64,000 bases of DNA, from the NCBI RefSeq assembly GCF_036965045.1, contig NZ_JBALOV010000006.1, positions 61,247 to 125,246 on the forward strand, given 5' to 3'. Position 1 is the first letter of the stretch. Each line of letters opens with the position of its first letter. Shown here piece after piece: positions 17,243 to 25,179 of this stretch. The notes under the pieces were generated by a model. The model did not search any database. It was not told where the DNA came from and saw only the letters and a program-made list of their open reading frames with translations. The stretch is from Ferdinandcohnia sp036965045. GTDB lineage: Bacteria; Bacillota; Bacilli; Bacillales; Bacillaceae_L. The position numbers were made by a program, and so were the translations under genes.

Positions 17243-17274
17243 AAGACTTCCTCCTTAAATAATCCTAAAAACCT

Positions 17275-17535
17275 ATAAAAAACAAAAAACCTCTAATCCC
17301 AAAAGGGACGAGAGGATATGTATTCTTCCCGCGGTACCACCCACATTAGTGACAAATTGTGCACTCACTTCATTCATCCTTAACGCGGACTTAGACGATA
17401 AGCACTAGTTTACACTTGGCATTTCATGCTTATTGCTCAAAGGCGAGTTCATGTTCATCAACGATTGACTTGCACCACCCGTCAACTCTCTAACACGTGT
17501 GTAGAACATTACTACTCCTTCTCAACGCTTCATAA
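17275..17535 (-). promoter_or_regulatory. T-box riboswitch (leucine) upstream of leuS
   Basis: On the minus strand the T-box sequence GGTGGTACCGCGG is present (17329-17342 region), followed by a terminator stem (CCTCTAATCCC with GGGACGAGAGG, 17290-17316) and a long T-run. Upstream, the specifier region reads GAACTCGCC, placing a CUC leucine codon at 17445-17447. The AGAGAG-type stem I features lie near 17490. Binding of uncharged tRNA-Leu should favour the antiterminator and leuS expression. Confidence 0.92.
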
Positions 17536-17553
17536 TTATTGATTATAATCAGT

Positions 17554-17582
17554 ATTGTATAGAATTTGTGCAAGAACTGCAA
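17554..17582 (-). promoter_or_regulatory. SigA-type promoter of the leuS leader
   Basis: On the minus strand TTGCAG and TACAAT are separated by 17 bases, just upstream of the T-box leader. Confidence 0.6.
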
Positions 17583-17781
17583 GTAAAATAGGAAAAATTG
17601 GGCTTTTCCCCCACCATTATTCCCAAATATTGATTATCTAAACATATTCAATTAACACAAAAAATGTGAAAGATTATTGTCTAAATCAGCCTCAAAAAAG
17701 CGGTTTAAACCCTTACCACTATTGGAAAGTTGCTTATATGTTCACTATTTCACAAACTGTACACAGATTAAACCAATAAAC

Positions 17782-17795
17782 GTGATTTATATCAC
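17782..17795 (+). promoter_or_regulatory. Fnr-type operator of nirK
   Basis: GTGATTTATATCAC is a perfect inverted repeat (GTGA-N6-TCAC) matching the core of the Fnr/Crp consensus. Its centre is 32 bases from TATGAT at 17818-17823, the spacing of a class II activated promoter with the site near -41.5. This points to activation under oxygen limitation. Confidence 0.7.
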
Positions 17796-17817
17796 TCTTT
17801 GGGGTCCTCTCTCAAAA

Positions 17818-17823
17818 TATGAT
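17818..17823 (+). promoter_or_regulatory. Candidate -10 element of nirK
   Basis: TATGAT sits at the position predicted from the Fnr-type site. A -35 is not required at such promoters and none is evident. Confidence 0.55.
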
Positions 17824-17883
17824 AAAGGTGTAGAAGGAAATCAATTACCAAACTAAAAACAAGTTTCAAGGGGGTAAAATTTT

Positions 17884-18945
17884 ATGAACAAGCAAGTAAA
17901 ATGGTTACTCACATCTTTGATTGGTACTTCAATTATTTTATCTGGTTGTGGAAAGCAAGAAGTAGCAGTAGAAAAGAAAGTTGAGGCAAAAACAACTGCT
18001 TCCGAAACAAAGGCTGGGGAGATTATCGCTCCACACAAAGAACTTAACCAAGAACCTGTTCCATTAAAAGTAGAAAGAGTTTCTGAAAATGTTGTAAACG
18101 TTGAAATGACTGCACAGATTACTGACATCGAAATTGACAAGGGCTACACCTATAAAGCATGGACCTTTAACGGGGAAGCTCCTGGACCTGTCGTAGTTGT
18201 AAACGAAGGTGACACAATTAACTTTACACTTAAAAATATGGATCCTGCTATCCCTCATAGCATGGACTTCCACGCTGTACATGCTTCACCTTCAAAGGAT
18301 TTCATTGATGTCATGCCAGATGAGAGCGGAACATTTTCTTATCCAGCAAACAAACCGGGAGTTTTCATGTACCACTGTGGTACAAAACCTGTGTTATCAC
18401 ATATTGCAAACGGTATGCACGGAACCATTATTGTAAAACCGAAAGATGGCTATCCAACAGATAACGAGATTGATAAAGAATACCTCATCATTCAAAACGA
18501 ATGGTATAAATACAATGATTTAGATGACATGACAAACGGTGTACCTAGCCAAGTTGTATTTTCAACTAAAGCTCTTAAAGAAGGAGATTTAAATACAAAC
18601 GGAGATACTTTCTCATTAAAAGAAACACCACTACTTGCAAAAGTAGGAGACAAAGTTAGACTTTACATTAACAACGTAGGTCCGAACGAAGTAAGTTCTT
18701 TCCACGTAGTTGGCACAATCTTTGACGACGTGTATATCGATGGTAACCCATACAATCATATGGAGGGACTGCAAACGGTTATGCTTCCTGCAAGCGGTGG
18801 AGCAGTTGTCGAATTTACGGTAATGAAAGAAGGAACATACTCAATCGTTACCCACCAATTTAACCACGTTCAAAAAGGAGCTGCAGCATTGTTAAAGGTA
18901 ACTGCAGATGGTAAAGATGACGGAAGCACAGCAGCTGGGCATTAA
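17884..18945 (+). CDS. nirK: Copper-containing nitrite reductase, lipoprotein form
   Basis: A 353-aa two-cupredoxin-domain protein that reduces nitrite to nitric oxide. Type 1 copper ligands are H125, C165, H173 and M178 (PHSMDFH, MYHCGTKPVLSHIANGMHG). Type 2 ligands are H130, H164 and H324 (IVTHQFNHV). The catalytic Asp is D128 and the likely catalytic His is H274 (SSFHVVG). The signal peptide ends in SGC, so the enzyme is probably lipid-anchored at C22 on the outer face of the membrane, which suits a Gram-positive cell without a periplasm. No nirV, nor or cytochrome gene lies next to it. The start has an AAGGGGGT site. Confidence 0.92.
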   Translation: MNKQVKWLLTSLIGTSIILSGCGKQEVAVEKKVEAKTTASETKAGEIIAPHKELNQEPVPLKVERVSENVVNVEMTAQITDIEIDKGYTYKAWTFNGEAPGPVVVVNEGDTINFTLKNMDPAIPHSMDFHAVHASPSKDFIDVMPDESGTFSYPANKPGVFMYHCGTKPVLSHIANGMHGTIIVKPKDGYPTDNEIDKEYLIIQNEWYKYNDLDDMTNGVPSQVVFSTKALKEGDLNTNGDTFSLKETPLLAKVGDKVRLYINNVGPNEVSSFHVVGTIFDDVYIDGNPYNHMEGLQTVMLPASGGAVVEFTVMKEGTYSIVTHQFNHVQKGAAALLKVTADGKDDGSTAAGH

Positions 18946-19039
18946 AAAAAGACCATATAAAAAAGCACACAGCTGGCACTTCTTTATAAGGTCAACAAAA
19001 AACGTCTAAATAAATTTTAACATAAAAATAGAAAAATAG

Positions 19040-19073
19040 AAAAAAAGAATCTCGGATTTCCGAGATTCTTTTT
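19040..19073. terminator. Bidirectional terminator nirK / livF
   Basis: GAATCTCGG pairs perfectly with CCGAGATTC around ATTT, with A-run on the left and T5 on the right. It serves the two converging units. Confidence 0.85.
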
Positions 19074-19087
19074 ATAATTCAAGTCCC

Positions 19088-19798
19088 TTAAGCTGAACCT
19101 AAATACGTTTTTACCAGACTATCATCCCTTAATAAATCTCGTGATTTTCCATGTAACTTCACCTCACCAGCTTGTAAAACATAGGCACGGTCAGATATAG
19201 CTAAAGCAGCCATGGCTAATTGCTCGACAACCACAACCGTCTTACCAGATTTCTTCAACTCCAACAAAGTATCGAATATTTGTTTTACAAATATCGGTGA
19301 TAAACCCATGGATGGCTCATCAAGAATGACCAATTCAGGATCAGACATAAGTGCTCTGGATACAGCCAGCATTTGCTGCTCTCCACCACTTAATGTACCA
19401 GCATGCTGCTTTCTTCTCTCCTTAAGCCTTGGAAATCTTTCGTATTCTCTTTCGATAAGCTCTTGAATTTTTTGTTTCTCCTTTCTAATTGTAAATGCAC
19501 CTAAGATTAGATTATCCTCTACCGACTGATCACCAAAGACCTGACGACCTTGAGGAACATGGGATATACCAAAACCTAAAATTTTATGAGCAGACGTACC
19601 ATTAATAACATTATCTTTATAAAGGATCGTCCCCTCCTTCACCTTCAACAACCCCGTAATCGCTTTTAATAGAGTGGTTTTTCCAGCCCCATTGGGACCA
19701 ATAACAGCTACAATTTCACCTTCATTTACTTCCATTGACACATCGCTTAATGCGGTCGCATGACCATAACTAACTGATAGATTTTGTACCTGCAACAA
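19088..19798 (-). CDS. livF: Branched-chain amino acid type ABC ATPase LivF
   Basis: A 236-aa ABC ATPase of the LivF type with Walker A GPNGAGKTT, signature LSGGEQQM and Walker B LVILDEPSMGLSP. The start is TTG at 19798, seven bases after GAGGTG, overlapping the end of the livMG fusion by 29 bases. It is the last gene of the bdhA-liv unit. With the LivG half of the upstream protein it should form the ATPase pair of a hydrophobic amino acid or short-chain acid importer. Confidence 0.9.
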   Translation of the reverse strand: MLQVQNLSVSYGHATALSDVSMEVNEGEIVAVIGPNGAGKTTLLKAITGLLKVKEGTILYKDNVINGTSAHKILGFGISHVPQGRQVFGDQSVEDNLILGAFTIRKEKQKIQELIEREYERFPRLKERRKQHAGTLSGGEQQMLAVSRALMSDPELVILDEPSMGLSPIFVKQIFDTLLELKKSGKTVVVVEQLAMAALAISDRAYVLQAGEVKLHGKSRDLLRDDSLVKTYLGSA

Positions 19799-21584
19799 GC
19801 TGGTTCACCTCTTCCCCGCCAAGATAGGCATCAATTACCCTCGGATCGTTTTGAATGGTTTCTGGATTACCCTCACAAATTTTCTTACCGAAATCTAGTA
19901 CTGTAATATAATCACAAATATTCATGACAATATCCATATGGTGCTCAACCAAAATAATAGACAAGCCTGCCTTCTTCAGGCGTCGAATCACATCCATAAT
20001 TTTTTCAATCTCTTTTGGACTAGCTCCTGCTGCTGGTTCATCTAAAATAAGTAAAGCAGGTTTTAAAGCTAAACCCCTCGCTATTTCAACTAAGCGCTGT
20101 TCTCCATAGGGCAAGTCAGACGCTTTTTCATGGGCTCTTTTTTCTAAGCCAACAATTCGTAATAAATCATAGGCTTTTTGTGCATAGTATTGCTCTTCAT
20201 TTGATACCTGCCCTAGATATAATAGGTTTTTCAGGAAGCCTGTTTTGAAGTGACGATGAAAACCAACCATAACATTTTGTAAAACGCTCATATCTTCAAA
20301 TAGCTGTAGGTTTTGGAATGTTCTCGTAATTCCTTCTTGCGCAATACTATGGGGAGCATATTTTGTAATGTTCTTACCTTTCCAAAGCATCTTTCCATCA
20401 GTCGGCATGTAGACTCCACTTAGGATATTAACCGTAGTGCTTTTACCCGAACCGTTCGGACCAATAATTCCGTGAACAGTTCCAGCTAAAACTTCAACCT
20501 CAAGTTCGTCGATCGCTTTTAATCCACCAAAATGCATCGAAATATCTTTGAGCTCTAAAACCTTCCCATTAATCCCTTCAGGTAAATCTAATGTGGCCTT
20601 CCCATCATCATGTAAGATTCCCAATTGAGTATTAACTTTTTTACTAGAAAACTTTTTAAAGAAAGAAAGATGATTCAAGGCACCCACGATACCATCGGGT
20701 AAAAGGATAAGTGCGATTAATAATATTCCGCCAAAAATCATTAAGTGATAATCTACAAAGTCGTGAAGGAATTGCGGTAACCCAACAATAATCGCAGTAC
20801 CTATAATAGGACCTATCTTTGTTCCAGACCCTCCGATAATAACCGCAATCAGGAACATAATCGATAAATTCAAATCAAACGTTGTACTACTAATAAACTG
20901 GTTTTGAAAAGCAAACAGCCCGCCACCTATCCCCGCTAAAAAGGCGGAGACAGAAAAAGCTAGTATTTTCCAATTTCTTACATTTATCCCTAATACCTCT
21001 GAAGCAACTTCACTATTTCCAAAAGCAGTAAATGTCCTGCCAAAACGGCCTCTAAAGATATTCGTAGCGCCTGCTGTAAATATGATAGCTAAAATACCAA
21101 TAAACCACATATATTGAACAGGTCCAAGCTCAATGCCGAATAGGGATGGGGCAGAAGATCTGATTCCAGCAGGACCGCCCGTGACATCTACCCAGCGGTT
21201 CACGATAATACTAACCAATTCTCCAAATGCAATGGTAACCATGGCTAGATAAGGGCCTTTCGCTCGTAAGGACAAAAGAGCTACAATCGCTCCAAACCCT
21301 GCAGCTATTAAGCTAGAAATCATAATACTTACGAAGAAATTTAATCCTACTTTCATGGTAAGGATGACTGATAAATAGGCTCCAATCGCATAAAATCCTA
21401 CATGTCCCAGGGATAGCTGATTGGAGAGTCCCACAAGCAGATTTAATCCAACGATGACAATGTAGGTAATCAAAAATGTCTGTGCAACATGAATGGTATG
21501 AGCATTATTAAAAACCCATGGAAACGCGTATATAAGGACGAGTGGGATCACAATTTGATAAATCCACCATTTTGCTTTTATCAT
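19770..21584 (-). CDS. Fused LivM permease - LivG ATPase
   Basis: This 604-aa protein joins two transporter subunits. Residues 1-305 are a LivM-type permease with about eight to nine helices. A linker (KKVNTQLGILHDDGKATLD) follows, and residues 343-590 are a LivG ATPase with Walker A GPNGSGKST at 375-383, signature DLPYGEQRLVEIARGL and Walker B LLILDEPAAG. Elsewhere these are usually separate genes. No frameshift or stop divides the domains, so the fusion is real. It lies one base after livH in the same unit. Confidence 0.92.
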   Translation of the reverse strand: MIKAKWWIYQIVIPLVLIYAFPWVFNNAHTIHVAQTFLITYIVIVGLNLLVGLSNQLSLGHVGFYAIGAYLSVILTMKVGLNFFVSIMISSLIAAGFGAIVALLSLRAKGPYLAMVTIAFGELVSIIVNRWVDVTGGPAGIRSSAPSLFGIELGPVQYMWFIGILAIIFTAGATNIFRGRFGRTFTAFGNSEVASEVLGINVRNWKILAFSVSAFLAGIGGGLFAFQNQFISSTTFDLNLSIMFLIAVIIGGSGTKIGPIIGTAIIVGLPQFLHDFVDYHLMIFGGILLIALILLPDGIVGALNHLSFFKKFSSKKVNTQLGILHDDGKATLDLPEGINGKVLELKDISMHFGGLKAIDELEVEVLAGTVHGIIGPNGSGKSTTVNILSGVYMPTDGKMLWKGKNITKYAPHSIAQEGITRTFQNLQLFEDMSVLQNVMVGFHRHFKTGFLKNLLYLGQVSNEEQYYAQKAYDLLRIVGLEKRAHEKASDLPYGEQRLVEIARGLALKPALLILDEPAAGASPKEIEKIMDVIRRLKKAGLSIILVEHHMDIVMNICDYITVLDFGKKICEGNPETIQNDPRVIDAYLGGEEVNQLVAGTKSIS

Positions 21585-21585
21585 A

Positions 21586-22485
21586 TTAAAACTTCTCCTT
21601 TACTCGTTTTCCAAATAACCCTTGAGGAAGGACAGCCAATATGACAAGAATTAAAAAGAACGCAGCAGCTTCTTTCATGGATGTACTATACAAAGTAAAG
21701 AGATTTTCTAATACACCTAGTAAAAGTCCTCCGATAAATATACCTCGCGGATTCTCGATACCACCAATAATTGCAACAGCAAATGCTTTTAATCCAAGGA
21801 AAAGACCAATAAAAGCACCAGGATGTACCATAGGTCCTACTAAGACACCACCTACTCCAGCTAGGATCCCAGCTATTACAAATGCAATGGAAGCCATTAA
21901 TCGGGGATTGATTCCCATTAATGAAGCGGCCTCTTTGTTAAAGGCAACCGCTTCAAGCGCCTTTCCAAATAATGATTTCTTTAAGAAGACGTACAGTAGC
22001 AACATGATAACGACTGCACTTACCAGTACAAATATTTCATGATAACGGATTTTAAAGATACCTAGATCTAAAATAGCGCGCCCAAATGGAGATGGGGCCA
22101 TCAAAACATCTCTACCCCATATAAGCATGGCTACGTTTCTCACGATCATCGCAACGGCCACAGTACTTAAAATCCAACCAATGGAATGCCAACTTCTTAA
22201 TGGTCGGATCGCGACTTGTTCCAATGCCCAACCAGAAATACCAAGTATGACAATTACCAATAGCAATGACGCTAGAAAGGCAATCCATACACCTCCACCT
22301 GAAGCTGTTATTGTAGTAAAGGTGGATAATCCAATAAGAGAACCAAGCATGACAAAGTCACCTTGACCAAAGTTCATCGTCTTAGTCGTGATAAACGTAA
22401 TATAATATCCTTGGGCAATGATTGCATAAATGCTTCCATAAACTAACCCATTAATAATGGCTTTTACTATATCCATTAATTCCAA
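21586..22485 (-). CDS. livH: Branched-chain amino acid type ABC permease LivH
   Basis: A hydrophobic LivH-family permease with the N-terminal motif INGLVYGSIYAIIAQG and the cytoplasmic coupling region NKEAASLMGINPRLM. I place the start at TTG 22485, seven bases after AAGGGGG, giving MELMDIVKAI. The frame opens 12 codons earlier without a site. It pairs with the LivM half of the fused protein to form the membrane channel. A 179-bp repeat separates it from the upstream binding-protein gene. Confidence 0.9.
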   Translation of the reverse strand: MELMDIVKAIINGLVYGSIYAIIAQGYYITFITTKTMNFGQGDFVMLGSLIGLSTFTTITASGGGVWIAFLASLLLVIVILGISGWALEQVAIRPLRSWHSIGWILSTVAVAMIVRNVAMLIWGRDVLMAPSPFGRAILDLGIFKIRYHEIFVLVSAVVIMLLLYVFLKKSLFGKALEAVAFNKEAASLMGINPRLMASIAFVIAGILAGVGGVLVGPMVHPGAFIGLFLGLKAFAVAIIGGIENPRGIFIGGLLLGVLENLFTLYSTSMKEAAAFFLILVILAVLPQGLFGKRVKEKF

Positions 22486-22550
22486 AGCAAACGCCCCCTT
22501 GTGATAAACTGCAAAAATCAAGTTATGGTCAAAAGGTTATAATTAAGATG

Positions 22551-22729
22551 TTCTAGCTCCAGGCGCCATCGGCTCGAGGTCTTAAGCCAATCGCTTCGGA
22601 AGGTAAAAGGCACCTTCTGTCAGCGCTCGTCTTAAGCTTGACTTGCACAGGAAGTGCTGACATCGACGTTCGCCACAGGACGTGGCGGTAGTTAGTCGAT
22701 GTTCTCCAAGGCAGGCGCCTTGGGCTTTT
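22551..22729 (+). repeat. Intergenic repeat of the TCTAGCTCCAGG family (copy 2, longest)
   Basis: Begins TTCTAGCTCCAGGCGCC and ends GGCAGGCGCCTTGGGCTTTT, with complementary ends. The interior has two CACAGGAnGTG motifs (GCACAGGAAGTGC and CCACAGGACGTGG). It sits inside the liv operon between livJ and livH and reaches the livJ stop codon. Confidence 0.75.
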
Positions 22730-22730
22730 C

Positions 22731-23936
22731 TTACTCTGCTGCAACAATTTGTAAATCGTCGTTATACTTAGCAATGAATACCTCGTCAATACCAAATGCT
22801 TCATGGTTATCCTTGGTAAAAGCTGCCGGCTTAATTGCTGTTACCCCTTCAAAGTCCGTAAATGATTCAATTTGATCACGAATTTTCTCACTATCTAAGC
22901 CAACCTTTTTTATCGCATCTAGGATGAGTTTTGCACTGTCATATCCTTGTGCCGTAGCAATAGGGAATACATCTTCACCGTACGTTTCCATTACCTTTTC
23001 ATGGAATTTTTTTGCTGCTTCATTTTGATCAATTGTATATGACTGTACAAAAAATAGGTCTTCCTTCACAAGATCTCCAACTAGATTTAAAACGGTAGGG
23101 TCACCTGTAGCCCATGTCGCGTAAATAGGAGCATCCAATCCTTCATTGAAACGAGCTTCAAGTAATTTTGCTGACTGTGGTGCAAGCCCGTAGAAGATAA
23201 CGGCTTCCACCCCTGCATTGTTCATATCACGAATCGAGGGCTCGAGATTCAATTCTTTTGGATCAAAGGCTGAAATGACAGTCGGTTCCATATTGTAAAC
23301 TTCCTTCATTTGCTTAACGATATCTTCCCTGCCACCTTGCCCATATCCTTCCGTATCATGGATGACGCCAAGTTTTGTAAGTCCTTGTTTATCAATAAGC
23401 TCTTTTAAAATCGCAGACACTTGAACCCCATCTAGAGGAGCCACACGGAAAATATAGTTTTTATCAGCATCTTTATATTCTTGTGTGATTTGGGTCCCTG
23501 TAGCTACTGGTATAACTTCAGGAATTTTTGCCTCTTGAGTAAATTGAATGTGAGCCATGGCATTCCCAGAGTTTGCAGGTCCAATTAAGGCAACAATATT
23601 ATCTTGATTAATTAATTTTTGAACAACCTCTACAGACTTTTCTGGTTTTGCTTCATCATCATATAAGACAAGATTTGCATTTTGTCCTTCAAAGCCGCCA
23701 TCATCGTTAAACTCTTTAATCGCTAGCTCCACACCCCTTTTTACGCCTTCACCAAATAGAGCTGTTCCACCTGACATAGAAATGGCTAACCCAACGTTAA
23801 AAGTTTCCTTAGCTGAAGAATCCCCAGAATTACTATCACCTGTGGAACCAGTTTCCTCTATCTTGGGACTACATCCTACTAAAATAGTAAATAAGAACAT
23901 AAAGCCTACTAGAAAGATTACAGCTGATTTTTTCAA
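22731..23936 (-). CDS. livJ: ABC substrate-binding lipoprotein (LivJ/LivK type)
   Basis: A 401-aa extracellular binding protein of the branched-chain amino acid family (periplasmic-binding fold type I). The signal peptide MKKSAVIFLVGFMFLFTILV is followed by GC (lipobox VGC), so it is lipid-anchored. The domain begins FNVGLAISMSGGTALFGEGVKRGVEL, typical of these receptors. Start TTG at 23936 follows GGAGGGAACG. Its position between bdhA and livH suggests the ligand may be a hydroxy- or short-chain acid rather than leucine, but that is inference. Confidence 0.9.
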   Translation of the reverse strand: MKKSAVIFLVGFMFLFTILVGCSPKIEETGSTGDSNSGDSSAKETFNVGLAISMSGGTALFGEGVKRGVELAIKEFNDDGGFEGQNANLVLYDDEAKPEKSVEVVQKLINQDNIVALIGPANSGNAMAHIQFTQEAKIPEVIPVATGTQITQEYKDADKNYIFRVAPLDGVQVSAILKELIDKQGLTKLGVIHDTEGYGQGGREDIVKQMKEVYNMEPTVISAFDPKELNLEPSIRDMNNAGVEAVIFYGLAPQSAKLLEARFNEGLDAPIYATWATGDPTVLNLVGDLVKEDLFFVQSYTIDQNEAAKKFHEKVMETYGEDVFPIATAQGYDSAKLILDAIKKVGLDSEKIRDQIESFTDFEGVTAIKPAAFTKDNHEAFGIDEVFIAKYNDDLQIVAAE

Positions 23937-23973
23937 AATCGTTCCCTCCTCTTTTTAATAAACCTCAAAGATT

Positions 23974-23995
23974 AACGCCTTTTTAAAACGGCGTT
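23974..23995 (-). other. Intercistronic hairpin bdhA-livJ
   Basis: AACGCC pairs with GGCGTT around a ten-base A/T loop in the 71-base gap between bdhA and livJ. There is no T-run close behind, so RNA stabilisation or processing is more likely than termination. Confidence 0.4.
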
Positions 23996-24007
23996 ATGTA
24001 TGAATTT

Positions 24008-24805
24008 TTATTGGACCGTGTAGCCACCATCAATAACAATCTCCTGTCCAGTAATTCCGTTAGCTTTTTCACCCGCTAAGAAAATAGCATAATCAGAGAT
24101 TTCTTTGACATGTAATAAGCGCTTCTGTGGTACAAGCGGATAAATTACTTCCTCAAGTACATTTTCTAACTCTACATTTCTCGTCTTTGCTAAGTCAGTT
24201 AATTGATTTCGCACAAGTGGAGTGTCTACATACCCAGGACAAATGGCGTTAACGGTGATTCCGTATTCTGCCCCCTCTAAAGCTGCAACCTTTGTCAACC
24301 CATTCAATCCATGCTTCGCGCTATTGTAAGCAGCCTTCCCTGCAAAACCAACTAAACCATTAATTGAGGACATATTAATGACACGTCCAAATCCTTGTTT
24401 TTTCATGACAGGAAATACATGCTTTGTAGCAATAAATGGACCTGTTAGCATCACCTTGAGTAGTAATTCAAATCGTTCGGTTGGAAAATCCTCAATGGTA
24501 GAAACATGCTGTAAACCTGCATTATTAATTAAAATATCAATACTTCCATACGTATTAATGGTATGATTTATTGAAGATATGATTTCTTGCTCTTTGGTTA
24601 CATCACATCCAATCCCGATAACTTCTAGTCCACGATTCTTCATAGAATTAGCAGTCTCTTTTACCGCTTCTACATTCAGATCACTGATTACTACTCTTGC
24701 ACCTTCTTTTGCAAATGCTTTGGCCAATTCCAGACCTATTCCACTAGCTGCACCCGTAATAAAAACAACTTTATTGTCTAGTGTTTTTTCTTTAGTTTGA
24801 TCCAA
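24008..24805 (-). CDS. bdhA: 3-hydroxybutyrate dehydrogenase (SDR family)
   Basis: A 265-aa short-chain dehydrogenase that most likely oxidises 3-hydroxybutyrate to acetoacetate with NAD. The cofactor motif is TGAASGIGLELAK, then NNAG, and the catalytic residues are in SSINGL and YNSAKHG (Ser, Tyr, Lys). The region GYVDTPLVRNQL followed by a long insert (LAKTRNVELENVLEEVIYPL) and GITGQEIVIDGGYTVQ is characteristic of BdhA. Start TTG at 24805 follows GGGGGG. It is the first gene after a sigma-54 promoter and precedes the liv-type importer. Confidence 0.87.
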   Translation of the reverse strand: MDQTKEKTLDNKVVFITGAASGIGLELAKAFAKEGARVVISDLNVEAVKETANSMKNRGLEVIGIGCDVTKEQEIISSINHTINTYGSIDILINNAGLQHVSTIEDFPTERFELLLKVMLTGPFIATKHVFPVMKKQGFGRVINMSSINGLVGFAGKAAYNSAKHGLNGLTKVAALEGAEYGITVNAICPGYVDTPLVRNQLTDLAKTRNVELENVLEEVIYPLVPQKRLLHVKEISDYAIFLAGEKANGITGQEIVIDGGYTVQ

Positions 24806-24939
24806 AACAACAATCCCCCCAATGGAATGCTAGTAAAACTGCAACCTTGTAGTCTCCATCATTAATTATTTGAAGGGCATGCCTTCATATATCACTTTTC
24901 TCCTTTCTGTTACTACTTTTTCAATCTATTTATTATCAT

Positions 24940-24957
24940 TGCAAAATTCGTGCCAAT
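24940..24957 (-). promoter_or_regulatory. Sigma-54 (-24/-12) promoter of the bdhA-liv operon
   Basis: On the minus strand the sequence TTGGCACGAATTTTGCAA carries TGGCAC and TTGCA at the exact -24/-12 spacing. It lies about 135 bases upstream of bdhA. An adjacent sigma-54 activator gene supports the assignment. Confidence 0.85.
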
Positions 24958-25083
24958 TTTTGGGAGAATCTCTGGACACCACGTAAATACCACATTTCTT
25001 TATTTTTTATGTTGACTATGATCTATATTTTTTATTGTAATTATTGTTCAATTCTAAAAACATTGAAAATTAATAAAAATAAC

Positions 25084-25173
25084 GTCGCAATACTGCAACG
25101 TTATTTGTTCATATGGTTACTGTAGCAATCGCTTACAATTTGTCTCAATTATGCGACACGTCTCATTACTGCA
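25084..25173. promoter_or_regulatory. Candidate enhancer (activator-binding) palindromes
   Basis: Three related sites lie 130-230 bases upstream of the sigma-54 promoter: GTCGCAATACTGCAAC (25084-25099, a near-perfect palindrome), TGTAGCAATCGCTTACA (25121-25137), and GCGACA at 25153-25158 with TGCAAC at 25168-25173. The shared half-site is TGCAAC or GTYGCA. Position and repetition fit binding of the adjacent activator. Confidence 0.55.
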
Positions 25174-25179
25174 ACACTA

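Noticed and set aside
17884..18945. Laccase-type multicopper oxidase instead of nitrite reductase
   Set aside because: The protein has two cupredoxin domains, not three, and its ligand spacing and catalytic Asp and His match NirK.
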